64,000 nucleotides of DNA from the NCBI GenBank assembly GCA_030068075.1, contig CM057842.1, positions 41,812,659-41,876,658 of the forward strand, given 5' to 3'. The stretch's first letter is position 1; every line of letters begins with the position of its first letter. A program made the position numbers and the translations under genes. This stretch comes from Paguma larvata (lineage: Eukaryota; Chordata; Mammalia; Carnivora; Viverridae). Below are positions 10,285 to 20,525 of the stretch, piece after piece. Below the pieces are notes generated by a model. That model was given only the letters and a program-made list of their open reading frames with translations. It was not told the origin of the DNA and ran no database searches.

Positions 10285-11460
10285 CTTGACAAAATTAAAA
10301 GCTCAGAATTTGAATCTGAAATTATTTTTTCCCTTTTTGTTCATATTTCTTACTTGCCTTAGGGTAGATAGGTGCTCCTTCTATAAAATGATACCTGGTT
10401 ATTTCTCTTTCCTCTCCCTTTTCCCGAGAAGCTGGGAAGGGAGAGGTACTCCCCAGTGATTCTACATAGTTGTCCCATGAGTTTGGATCAGTTTTCCATG
10501 ATTTGGAACCTAATATCTCAACAACACAGTTAAAATTTTTGCATGTCCGTCATTCAGTTGCATTTAAATCTTTTGTTCTTTGACATTTAGCATCATTCTG
10601 TTCCAGTAAAGGTTGTTACCTTTTTTTTGCAATGACTTTCTGACCTGTCTTTAAAGTCAGCACTCCAATCAGTCTTCACTGACATACAGAGAATAGTGAT
10701 ATATTGACTTTTACAAGAGATGAATCAAAAGGTGACACAACATGAATAGATGGAAGCTTAGCCCTGAATTTTCCATATAAATGCAAGTGTCACCTAAACA
10801 AAGAAAATGTGTCCCTTTTTACATAGTCCATGCAGGTGCTCTATTCACATAATATATATTTGAGTTATCACTCTGCAAGGCCTGGTGTTCCAGTGGAATT
10901 GTGGGTGTTCGTTTTTTAATATAAAATTGAATTTCACTTTTAACATTGACTTACCTCAAATAACCATGTAGTTCGAAAACTTTGCCTTTTAAATCAGTCT
11001 CTCCAACTTCTAATTTTAGCTGTGAAAAGATGAATGTATTAAGAACTCAAAAATTTCTAACAAATTGCAAAGTATGGACAATTTAACTTACTTTTTCTTT
11101 AGGGCTTTCTTTCTTCTTGAATTTTCTTTGGTGTCCTGACATTCGTATTATATACCTAGTATTTCTCCAGCCCACGTATGTCTAGAATTAGACACTCATT
11201 CTGTTGTCAAATTCTCTTTCATATTTTACTCTGAGGAACCCCTTGACTGTTATAAGCTTTCTCTGGATCTTCTTTTCATGATCCAGCAGTCTTGCACTAA
11301 TCGATAACTCATTAATATTAATTACAATAACTTTAATGTTAGAAAAATGTATCGGGCATTCATTTGATGTCAGTAACTGTGCTTCCAGGTGTACCTGAAT
11401 TATCTCAGGTAATTTTCAATATAATTCTATGAAGAAAATACCTTACTGTGTTTATACCCA
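10285..11460. other. Single-copy AT-rich DNA
   Basis: No repeat consensus or coding signal recognised over nearly 1.2 kb. Confidence 0.4.
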
Positions 11461-11524
11461 TTTTTGTATTATGTCCAAGGTCATTATGTCCAAGGTTTGT
11501 ATTTTTGTATTATGTCCAAGGTCA
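11461..11524. repeat. Short imperfect tandem repeat
   Basis: The unit tttttgtattatgtccaagg occurs at 11461 and again at 11502, with a third partial ttatgtccaagg copy between them at 11484. This gives the repetitive peptide seen in the two overlapping frames, which are not genes. Confidence 0.85.
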
Positions 11525-12680
11525 CTTGTCTTTCCAAGCATTCAGCCCAGGAATTGTCAAATTCCAAAATTCACTTTCAACCCATTCTCCTCTACTGATA
11601 TTTTCAAGTTCAGTTTTCTTCCAAATACATGAAAAGTATATTTCCATATTACAATAATTGAGAACATATCAATCTTATCTTGAAAATTGGGTGGTAAAAT
11701 ACCACACAAATATTACAGTAATATAAAACATATTTAAATTTCATTTGATTCCCTCAATGTATTTAATTATAAATTCTTCTGTGAAAACATTGTAATAACT
11801 AAGAGATATTAAGTATGAGTCAACCATTATATGAAAGTAGCTAATTCTTTTTTAAGATTTTCAATTGCTCACTGAAAAGGAAGGGGCAAGAGTGATACCG
11901 AGAAGTCATGTTGCTCAGCAGATAGAGGACTGTTTTATGATAGGCTCTTTATGGCCATTGAAATCGGTATTGCTATCAGTACCTTTTCAGGTAACATACA
12001 CAATGAAAATGTCTTCATTTATGGTCACTGAAGAAAACTCTTTCAAAAACTGCAATCTCTATGAATACTTTGTGACAAACAAACCTATAAGAAAGATGGT
12101 AAGAAGAGAAAACTGTGGATAAGAAATGTAAAGAAATTTGTGAAAGAAAATAAATGGGAGGGTGGTAACTGAATTAGCGAAGTGAAATAAGTGACGTCCC
12201 AAAGCCTACAGGATACGGCAGTAAGACTTGGAGGTAAAAAAAGGAGAGTTGGTCTGAAGAGTGTTAAGGAAGTGATAGACCACGTGATCCTCTCCACAGT
12301 CTGCGAGCCCTAAGGCTTTGATGACCCATCCTGTCTCTTCGCAGCAGGAGGCAGGATGTATAGTTTCTGGAGATACTAACAGAGATTCCTGGTCTGAGGA
12401 CACAAGGTAGGGTGGAAGTCCACCATGAAGCAGGGGACCCCAAAAGCAAGGATGCTGGGATACTGAGGTGTCTCAATACCAAAATGCTCCCTGGACCCTG
12501 GGAAAAAGGCTGATGGCCCTCCTCTTAATAGAAGCATTAACATGATTGAAAATCAGAAAATGATTCTCTGGAAGAACCATATAGTCCTAGAAAAACACCC
12601 TTCTCCTATTGCAGCTGATCCTGCAGTGACTCCCTTGTGAAGTCCACCAAACTGTAAACCCACCGATGCATACTAACGTC
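11525..12680. other. Single-copy DNA
   Basis: No confident repeat. Small frames at 11865-12122 and, on the other strand, 12085-12482 overlap in several frames and show no motif. The right edge grades into L1-like sequence. Confidence 0.35.
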
Positions 12681-13990
12681 CAGTGTCTTAATCCTATTTT
12701 CTTTGTTTCATTTGTAAATATTCACAGATTTACAATAATGTTTGCATAATTAGTAAAAATCTCCAAGGTGAAAAAGGATAGAGTTAAGGACAAACTACCA
12801 GAAAAAATAAGGGCAAAAAGAAACATAATTAGGTGAGCCCAAATGTTTCCAAAAGCTAAAATTAACATCCTCACATAAGTTAGGAAAGGTCAGAATGAGA
12901 AAGAGTGAGAGAAAGAGAGAAAGTGAGAGACTGAAAATCAGAATAAAAGGTAGTTCTTGTGACATAAAAATTGGATAATCAGTTAAAAATTAAATAGAAA
13001 AGTTGAATGATACTTTAGGAAGATCCTAGAAAGCAGAATAAAAAGACAAACAAAAAGACAGCAGGATAATATAAGAAAGTTGAAAGATGAGTTCTAGAAA
13101 TGCAGTATTTGGAGGGGTAGGAATTATAGTCAAGGAGAGGAAAGAAAGAAAATCCCTTACAGGAAGAGTCACCAGGCAGCTCTTTCTTCAAAGCAAGATG
13201 GCAGCCATCTCCAAGCCCGGAAGAGAGGTCTCACCAGAAGCCCTGTTGGCTGGGACCTTGGTGTCTGACTTTGCAGAGTCTAGATGGTGAGAAAGAAATT
13301 TCTCTTGTGCGAGCCACTACAGTGTTGTGTTTAGAAGCCTGAACAGTCTAATACACTTTCATAGCGTGAAAAATCACACACATAGGATCAGAATCAGAAT
13401 TGCAATGGACTTTGCAAGAGTAACAGTGGACCCCAGAACACAAAAGATCAAAGTCCTCCAATGACTTTGAGCATAGAATCATACAACCAGATAGGTTATC
13501 AATCAGTCATTTGGACCTTTTATATGAATATTGCAGACATGCAAGAGGAGACATCAGGAAAGTCTCCTGCTCCCACTTCCCCCTCTTTAGGGAACAACTG
13601 AAAGGTGAGTGTCAGAAAATCAGGAGAATAAATCAAGAGAGGAAGGACATGGGATGCAGAAAACTTGCAATCCATCATAGGAGAGCAAGCAAGAGAAGTC
13701 CCAGAGTAACAATTCAAGAACTGCCCCAGGGTGGAAACTGTTCAAACCGAAGTATCTGTAAGTGGATTTCCAGGAAGAAAGTTCCCAGAAAGGAAATAAA
13801 AAGAATTAAAACATTATTTGATTGTTCTAAATATTCGAAAAGAATTTCTTAAAATCATGTAGCATATCTGCTGGAGAATCAAGGTGTGGGGGAATCGTCG
13901 CTTAATGCGTAGGACATCAAGCAAAAAAAAAAAACAGGTGATTATTAATTCCAGGTTAAAAAGAAAGTTATCAAGTAAAAATTCAATATA
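12680..13990 (+). mobile_element. Old L1-like LINE fragment, sense
   Basis: A-rich sequence with blocks that resemble the ORF1/inter-ORF part of old mammalian L1: cagaattgcaatggactttgc, gcagacatgcaagagg, aatcaagagaggaaggacatggg, aggagagcaagcaag and gtggatttccaggaagaaag. It has many stops. An LTR-like segment is set into it at 13188-13357. Family assignment is uncertain. Confidence 0.4.
13188..13357 (+). mobile_element. MaLR (MLT1-type) LTR 3' part
   Basis: The order agaggtctcaccagaagcc, gctgggaccttggtgtctgac, tggtgagaaagaaatttctc, gagccactacagtg and gaagcctgaacagtctaatac follows the well-known 3' half of MLT1/MST LTRs. The 5' part is not recognised. A fossil non-autonomous LTR element with no coding capacity. 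Confidence 0.55.
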
Positions 13991-13993
13991 ATG

Positions 13994-14205
13994 GGGGCAC
14001 CTCGGTGGCTCAGTCGGTCAAGTGTCCAATTCTTGATTTGGGCTCAGGTTATGACCTCGCGGTGCACGAGTTTGAGCTCCACATCAGGCTCTGCGGTGAC
14101 AGGTGGGAGCCTGCTTGGGATTCTCTCCCTTCTCTCTCTCTGCCCCTCCCCTGCTTGTGTGCATGTGCCTCTCTCTCTCTCAAAATAAATATATGTACAT
14201 TAAAA
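13994..14205 (+). repeat. Feliform CAN-SINE, sense
   Basis: GGGGGCACCTCGGTGGCTCAG head, atgacctcgcggtgcacgag block, shortened body (gggagcctgcttgggattc), CT region and aaataaatatatgtacatt tail. It has a variant tctctcccttctctc body. No clear duplication. It pairs with the antisense SINE at 14684. Confidence 0.92.
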
Positions 14206-14665
14206 ACGTAAACGTAATAATAGGTCACATATTTGCCCAACAGTGACCGGTAATTCTGTAGGTGCAATATGCACAGGTGTGTTAGTAGATATCTGTGATG
14301 TAACTTACACTGGGAGATTGAGGAGAGAAAGTGAGCAGGCTGGTTTAAAAATGAGAAATCTTTCCCTGCAAAATAGAAAGCAAATGCACTGCATTTAGTA
14401 TTAATAATCAATAACAAAATGAACATATTGTTAATATGTTCATTATTTAGAAATGTGGAGATAATATAGATATGCAGATACAAATATAGATGAAGATGTA
14501 GAAATAGATTAGAACAAGTGAGTAGAAAGCACAAAATATGCACCTTTGAAAAATGACCTAGTGAAGGGATTTGAGCAAAAAAACCCTTGTTTTATTTTTG
14601 TTTTATTTTTAGCATTAAAAATCTTTCAAAGCATTGCTTTTTTGAAGTATATGCATGCATTACTT
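14206..14665. other. Single-copy DNA with perfect stem-loop
   Basis: No repeat recognised. At 14418-14444 there is an 11-bp inverted repeat (AATGAACATAT / ATATGTTCATT) with a 5-base loop. The 164-codon antisense frame at 14049-14543 runs through this region and into the SINE and has no protein-like features. Confidence 0.45.
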
Positions 14666-14683
14666 TCATGAAGGAAACTTAAA

Positions 14684-14894
14684 ATAATTTTTTATGTTAT
14701 TTATTTTTGAGAGAGAGAGAGACTGAGTATGAGTGGGGGAGGGGGAGAGAGAGAAAAAGACACAGAATTCCAAGCAGGCTCCAAACTCTGAGCTGTCGGC
14801 ACAGAGCTTGATGTGGGGCTCAAACTCATGAACCATGAGATCATGACCTGAGCTGAAGTCAGACGTTTAACCGACTGAGCCACCCAGGCGACCC
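14684..14894 (-). repeat. Feliform CAN-SINE, antisense
   Basis: Complement of the SINE from the tttatttttgag tail side through the GA stretch, attccaagcaggctcc, accatgagatcatgac and the head complement ccgactgagccacccagg. Flanked by TCATGAAGGAAACTTAAA (14666-14683) and a closely similar copy beginning at 14895. Confidence 0.94.
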
Positions 14895-15226
14895 TCATGA
14901 AAGAAATTTTAAATAAAAAATTATTGTATAAGAAGAAATCCGTGGAATGTTGTGGTAAAAATTACTTTGCTCTGCCTCCCTGACTTACTGACTTAAATTT
15001 GACCATGATACTTGCTTTGACAAATGAATATCTCAGAACCAACATGTGGCTGCCATTCTTTTTCACTGGTCATGACCTGTAGCCTAAGGTGTTCTAGCCT
15101 AAGGTTGTTCCATTAGCCTGGGTCCCCTAGTAAGTGGATATGCAGCAAGTACTGGACCTCTATTATTTTAGGTTTAGATACCGTTGCCGCAGCAAAAACG
15201 AATTTATTCTGATCAATGTGTGAGTG

Positions 15227-15318
15227 AAATAGGAATTCATCACATACTAACCAAAGCAATGATTGGGATATGCTGTGAAGGTAAGCAAGTCATTTATTAA
15301 TATTTGACAATTTTGTCA
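15227..15318 (+). repeat. Copy A of a 92-bp direct duplication
   Basis: It begins aaataggaattcatcacat, contains gaaggtaagcaagtcatt and ends tttgacaattttgtca. It matches 16895-16987 in the same orientation with about 11 differences. I do not recognise the sequence as a known repeat family. Confidence 0.85.
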
Positions 15319-15351
15319 GATAATTCTAGGTTATTGGTAGACACTGTAATA

Positions 15352-15592
15352 CAGTAAAACCTTGAGTCATGTGTAACTTGCTCTGTGAGTGTTCCACAAG
15401 ATGAGCAAACATTTCTAATAAATCTTAACTGGATAAATGAGCGATGTCTTGCAATACAAACAGTATGTGATGCCGAATGTCACATGATCACAGTTGAGCC
15501 AATGGTTCTTGAAATTTGCTTTGATACATAAGTGCTTTGGATCACAAACATGTTTCCAGAAGAAATTAGGCTCACAAACCAAGGTTTTACAG
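15352..15592. mobile_element. Mariner/Tigger-type MITE with TA duplication
   Basis: A 241-bp element with terminal inverted repeats CAGTAAAACCTTG on the left and CAAGGTTTTACAG on the right (one mismatch), flanked by TA on both sides (15350-15351 and 15593-15594). TA target duplication and length fit a non-autonomous Tc1/mariner/pogo element. No transposase. The 82-codon antisense frame over it is not a gene. Confidence 0.85.
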
Positions 15593-15921
15593 TATTTCTT
15601 TCCATTTCTGGTATAGGTTATGCTGTGTCTCTTTCTACTTCTAACAACTTCAGACACAGTCAAAATAAAGAAATTATTTTAAGAGGTAAGTTTTAATTGA
15701 ATCAGGCACTTTGATTCGATAACTTATGAGAGATCCATGATCCTAATATTTCAATATCCTCACAGGTTTCTCAAGTTTTGTCACATTTTCAGTTAATTGA
15801 TTAATTTTTCATTGTATCAGAAGATATTTCATTTTGGTTAGTAATAGAATGATTCTTACTTTCTCTTGTGTACTTACTTCATACTTTCATTAAGAAAGCT
15901 TACTGTCCAGCTTGTCAATTT

Positions 15922-16136
15922 TTTTTTTAATATTTGTTTTTATTTTTGAGAGACAGAGAGAGAGTGTGAGCAGAGGAGGGGCAGAGAGAGGCAGACACAG
16001 ACACAGAATCTGAAGCAGGCTTCAGGCTCTGAGCCATCAGCACAGAACCCTGACTCGGGGCTCGAACTCACAGACTGTGAGATCATGACCTGAGCCGAAG
16101 TCAGCCGCTTAACCCACCGAGCCACCCAGGCGCCCC
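15922..16136 (-). repeat. Feliform CAN-SINE, antisense, young
   Basis: Near-consensus complement of the whole SINE, ending gccacccaggcgcccc, bounded by the perfect duplication CCAGCTTGTCAATTT at 15907-15921 and 16137-16151. The intact duplication and low divergence suggest recent insertion. Confidence 0.97.
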
Positions 16137-16199
16137 CCAGCTTGTCAATTTAACTATTGCTTAATTAACTCTAGTGTATAGTTTGAATAAGATGCAATG

Positions 16200-16624
16200 T
16201 TGACATTTGGAGTGTTCTCAGCTAATTTGTAAATGTGCTCGAGGTAGGGACTTTAAGTTTTAATTTCTGTTTTGGATCTCAGGGTTTCAAACACAATTGG
16301 GAGAAACAAAATAGACACTTGGTAAACGTTTGCTTGATAGATTGTACTGCGGTCTCCACTAAGTACACGGGAATTCCTGTTTGTTACCATAAAGTGTCAT
16401 CTCTAACTCATGACTTAAAGGTTACAACTGCTTTGTGAATATTCCTGTATTGGTTCACCCTATTTCCCAGCATAAAGCTGAGTCCTCTGACTTCATCATG
16501 AGATGTGACTGGGAGTAGAAACTAGTTTTAAGGCTGTCTCAAGCAGAATATAAATATGAAAGTAGTTTTCTATAAGTGGTACATCTCAAAGTTAAATGTC
16601 AATGACTTATCATTTTTCAGGTAT
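16200..16624. other. Single-copy DNA
   Basis: No recognised repeat or gene. Confidence 0.4.
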
Positions 16625-16805
16625 ATGCATTATCTCAGCCACATTTCCTTTTATTAATTTACAAATTATAAAATTTCAGTGTGAAAAGGAGCAACGGAGA
16701 GTGAGTGAAGGGACAGGACTTGTCCAGGGACACATCGCCTCCTAACGGTAGCAGTAGGACCAGAGCCAGTATCATCAGACACCAGAGCACGACTCTCCCA
16801 CCACA
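16625..16805 (-). repeat. MIR SINE fossil, antisense
   Basis: Complemented MIR blocks: gcattatctcagccac, tttacaaattataaaa, ggacttgtccagggacacatc, agtaggaccagagcc and a terminal gagcacgactctcccaccacac. Confidence 0.5.
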
Positions 16806-16894
16806 CATACAGTCTCGTGAGAGTGAGGGATGTCGTTGTTCATGTTGATATTTGTTGCATGGCCCGGCCCGGCCTGTTTATCATGAAATATAGC

Positions 16895-16987
16895 AAATAG
16901 GAATTCATCACATAATAACTAAAGCAGTAACGGGGATATGTTTTGAAGGTAAGCAAGTCATTAATTAATATTTGAGAATTTATGTCA
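16895..16987 (+). repeat. Copy B of the 92-bp direct duplication
   Basis: Direct repeat of 15227-15318 about 1.67 kb downstream, roughly 88 percent identical by hand alignment, with one single-base indel near its end. Similarity stops on both sides. A GGCCC tandem lies just upstream (about 16861-16873). Confidence 0.85.
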
Positions 16988-17183
16988 TGTTTGCTGGACT
17001 TGTAGAACCCTTAATTTTAAGAAAACATATATCTGTAGTAATTTAGCAACGTAGCTAAGCGCTCCTGTGTACAGGTCATGCTGGATACAAGACGGCAACA
17101 TCAAGAAATTTTATTTCTAAATGTAGTTTTACCAAATTTCTTTTCTATATTCTCTCCCAGTTTTATAAGAATAAAAGAAAGCG

Positions 17184-17405
17184 GAGGCACCTGGGTGGCT
17201 TGGTTGGTTAAGCGGCCAACTTCAGCTCAGGTCATGATCTCACGGTCTGTGAGTTCGAGCCCCACGTTGGGCTCTGCACTGATGGCTCAGAGCCTGGAGC
17301 CTGCTTCAGATTCTGCATCTGCCTCTCTCTCTCTCTGCCCTTCCCCTGCTCATGCTCTGTCTCTCAAAAATACAATAAACATTAAAAAAATTAAAAAATG
17401 AAAAA
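17184..17405 (+). repeat. Feliform CAN-SINE, sense
   Basis: GGAGGCACCTGGGTGGCTTGG head, gagttcgagccccacg B box, cagagcctggagcctgcttc body, CT region and aataaacattaaaaaaatt tail. Flanked by AGAATAAAAGAAAGCG (17168-17183) and AGAATAGAAGAAAGCG (17406-17421), one mismatch. Confidence 0.96.
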
Positions 17406-17421
17406 AGAATAGAAGAAAGCG

Positions 17422-18575
17422 AGAGCGTACAATACCCTGATCACCATCATCTGTTCAGGAAGAGCGGGGACCCCTAAAATCACTCAAACCAACAACTGCA
17501 ATGAGGTAGCGCATCTTACTAAATTAATGTTAAGACTCATTAATTACAGTCTATGAATATTTAAGTTTCATGGAGGTTGTAACGTATTGAACTTCATTAG
17601 CTAATTGACTTTGTACTTATGGAACACTGTTACTTATACAGAAATTCAGTATTTATCACATTTATTTTTCCTTACTTGCTGTCCAATTTTAATGAATCTC
17701 ACATCCTATTGTTAGACTTGCTCACATTTGAAAAAGGTGGGGGTAGGAGCTATCTTTTATTCCTTTAATTAATCTCTTTCCTGAGGTTCATTAGCTGGGA
17801 ATTCTTTCCTGTTAGATCAATGGCAAAATAATAATCTGCAGTCCTTTCGCCTTGAGCAATAGTCAGAACATCCCTCTTGGAAATGATCCATTGTGCCCAC
17901 TGGAAACTTTGAGCAATAGTTTTAATTGCATGTTCATTAGATTTTGTTGTTGCTGAGCCTTGTTTTGGTGCCCAAGACGGTATAGAAACAATTTAGCATA
18001 TGTGACATTGCAGTCTGTGCGACTGGGGACACTGACTGTACGTTAGCGCCAGTGCTCTTTCTGTACAGGTTTAATAATCAGGAAAAGAATGTTCACTCTT
18101 TAATAATTGAACATGCGTTTAATATTTAAACAGCCAGATCCTTCCAGTTGTTAAACTAATATTAAAGTAGGACGGAAGCAGGCTACATACTGGCAACTGT
18201 CCATCTTACAAATGCCTTTTGAAGTTCAGGATCTTGGTGGTATGGACTGCCAAGTTCAGGCTGGAGGGCGTTACTTCTCATAACCAGAACGAAAGACAAC
18301 GCAGAATCTTTCTTTTTTATAATTACAGCCATGTGCAAAACTGATATGTGAAAAACTATAGGTAACTAACGATTTTTGTCATCTCACATTTTATTTATTT
18401 TTTCTTTCTTCGTGGCTCTGGAATGTAGGAATCATTTTCCTAAAAACGAAGAAGACATTAGGGTGTTGGCAAATCATTTTGCTTCTAACTAAGGTTAAAA
18501 ATGCAAAGGAGGTAATCATTTTCTTAAATATTTGTTATCCCAGAAGCTTCCTTTATTGTCCACCGTGACTTAAGA
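17422..18575. other. Repeat-free 1.15 kb; possible conserved non-coding DNA
   Basis: No interspersed repeat is recognised. The part at about 17750-18180 has few low-complexity runs and several AT-rich homeodomain- and SOX-like words (ttcattag, caatag, ttaattgcatg). That is suggestive but not evidence of an enhancer; interspecies alignment would decide. Confidence 0.3.
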
Positions 18576-18585
18576 TTTATTTCGA

Positions 18586-18775
18586 GGGGAGCCTGGGTGG
18601 CTCAGCTGGTTGAGCATCTGAGTTCAGCTCAGGTCATGAGCTCATGGTTCGTGAGTTCGAGCCCCGCATTGGACTTTGCACTGATGGTATAGGGCTTGCT
18701 TGGGATTCTGTCTCTCTCCTTCTGTCCCTGCCCCCTCCCACTCTCTCTCTCTCAAAATAAATAAACTTAAAAAAA
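18586..18775 (+). repeat. Feliform CAN-SINE, sense
   Basis: GGGGAGCCTGGGTGGCTCAG head, gagttcgagccccgcattgg B box, gggcttgcttgggattctg short body, CT region and aaataaataaactt tail. Flanked by TTATTTCGA on the left and TTATTCTGA on the right. Confidence 0.95.
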
Positions 18776-18789
18776 TTATTCTGAGGGGT

Positions 18790-20247
18790 GAGGGGAAGTT
18801 GTTAAACTCTGGTGGACACTCTTGGTAGGGTGAGACTACGCTTCAGTGGCCCGCCCTACTTTCCAGCTGACCTTGTAAATTCTTGTTAGTTCACTAGAGA
18901 TCCTCAGTTTACTCAATCATGAGGTATTTTGTAAGGTGTCATTTAATTTCACCTATTCCATGAAAACATTTGACTACCTTTGCGGAAGCCTACTCATAAA
19001 TGAATATAAATTACAGAGTTATAAACATGTTCTATTTCTTCCCAAGATATCTGTTTTTGACATTTTTGTTGTCAAGTCTGTTTTTTAAAAAGACCAAGGT
19101 GACTTTTAAATTTGTCTTATTTGATTCAGGCCCGACCTCTTCCACGAAGGATTTTAGGTGACCATCATGGAACTTAAAAGCTCCAGATGGCCTTGAATTT
19201 TCATAGTGTAGTTTCTCTTTAATTTTGCATAAGGGAATTAAAATGGCTGTTTTGTTCTTGATAGGCATTTCAAGTCAATCTTTGGAGAAAAAGAAGCATA
19301 GATTTTTAAACTTTAAAAACAAGTAACAATAGAGACATGGGCTTCCAACCCAGAAAATCTGATTTATTAAGTCTTGGGTAAGACCCCACTCTCTCCATAT
19401 ATATATTTTTCAAATGATGGTACTGCCTGAAACTGATTGTTTCAGAATCATGGTTACAGAGTAATTGTTGGAGATTAATTTCACCTTTAATTTTTCTCTT
19501 TTCTTAATCACGCGAAGAAGAAAATATAACATCATGAAACGAGTATTTCATGAACCGAATGAGACAGCAAGGGTCTTGAGAACGTTAACCTATCATCAAA
19601 GTCAGATGAGATAGATAAGATTTATTATGTGTGCGGGTCGCGTGAGCCATCTCATCTTCCTTCCATCTTCATTTAGAGCGCATTGCTCTCAAGACTGTAA
19701 TGTCTGACTTTGTTTCTTGGTAATCCTTTTTAATATTGTAGTATTTCAGGATTGCCCCGTCAAGAAGGGCTTCTTTCTATTTTCTCTAAATCCCTCATGT
19801 CATGATACATGCCCCTTATTTCTCTTGTCATCACTGGTGCAGGAGAAAAGCTATTTTTCACTACTAGATTTTACTTTAATGAAGTTGCACCTCCGACTTC
19901 CCTCCTAGAGACGACATACAATTTATCTGAGGATACGAGCATCCATATAGGAGATTTATTTTTTTCTGCAATCCTGAAAACACATTTATGTTTTGATACT
20001 TCTTTTAGGTAATCAGAATGAAAATTTCCTAGAGAAAGATCATCATTTAAGTGACTGGAGGAGAAAATACTTTGCATCTGTGAAGATGTAGCCAGGAGCA
20101 TTTGGTAAATAATACTTTTCTAAGTATTTTTTTTCTCCGCCTCCTGTTCTTTGTTTAAAAAAGGAGACCCGTGGGTTTCACTGTGTCAACTTATCAAGTG
20201 ATCCTGATTCCAGGAACTGTACGTGTTCTCTGCTTCTGCTTCTTCTG
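18790..20247. other. Single-copy DNA
   Basis: No confident repeat across about 1.4 kb. A weak MER5-like match (aaaatctgatttattaagtc) occurs near 19357. Overlapping frames at 19717-20012 on + and 19871-20101 on - are not protein-like. Confidence 0.4.
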
Positions 20248-20259
20248 CTGCTGCATGAA

Positions 20260-20333
20260 GTTTTGTAAGGTTATTTATTTATTTTGAGATAGAGACAGAG
20301 AAGGAGCACCAGGAGGAGAGGGGCAGTGCAGGG

Positions 20334-20365
<32 letters not shown>

Positions 20366-20510
20366 CAGAGACAGAGAATGAATCCCAAGCCAGCTCTGCA
20401 CTGTCAACGCAGAGGTTGATGGTGGATGTGGGGCTCAAACCCATGAACCATGAGATCACGACCTGGCCTGGAGTCAAATGCTTAACTGACTGAGCTGCCG
20501 AGGCGCCCCC
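20260..20510 (-). repeat. Feliform CAN-SINE, antisense, expanded GA tract
   Basis: Complement of the SINE, lengthened by a GA-rich expansion (about 20333-20385) and extra bases near gttgatggtggatg. Head complement ends gctgccgaggcgcccc. Flanked by CTGCTGCATGAA at 20248-20259 and 20514-20525. Confidence 0.95.
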
Positions 20511-20525
20511 GTTCTGCTGCATGAA

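Noticed and set aside
10166..10459. Lys/Glu-repeat protein frame
   Set aside because: It is the translation of the (GAAA)n microsatellite in a SINE tail.
14049..14543. 164-codon antisense open frame
   Set aside because: It runs through a SINE and AT-rich single-copy DNA; the peptide is low-complexity (Leu/His/Tyr-rich) with no motif.
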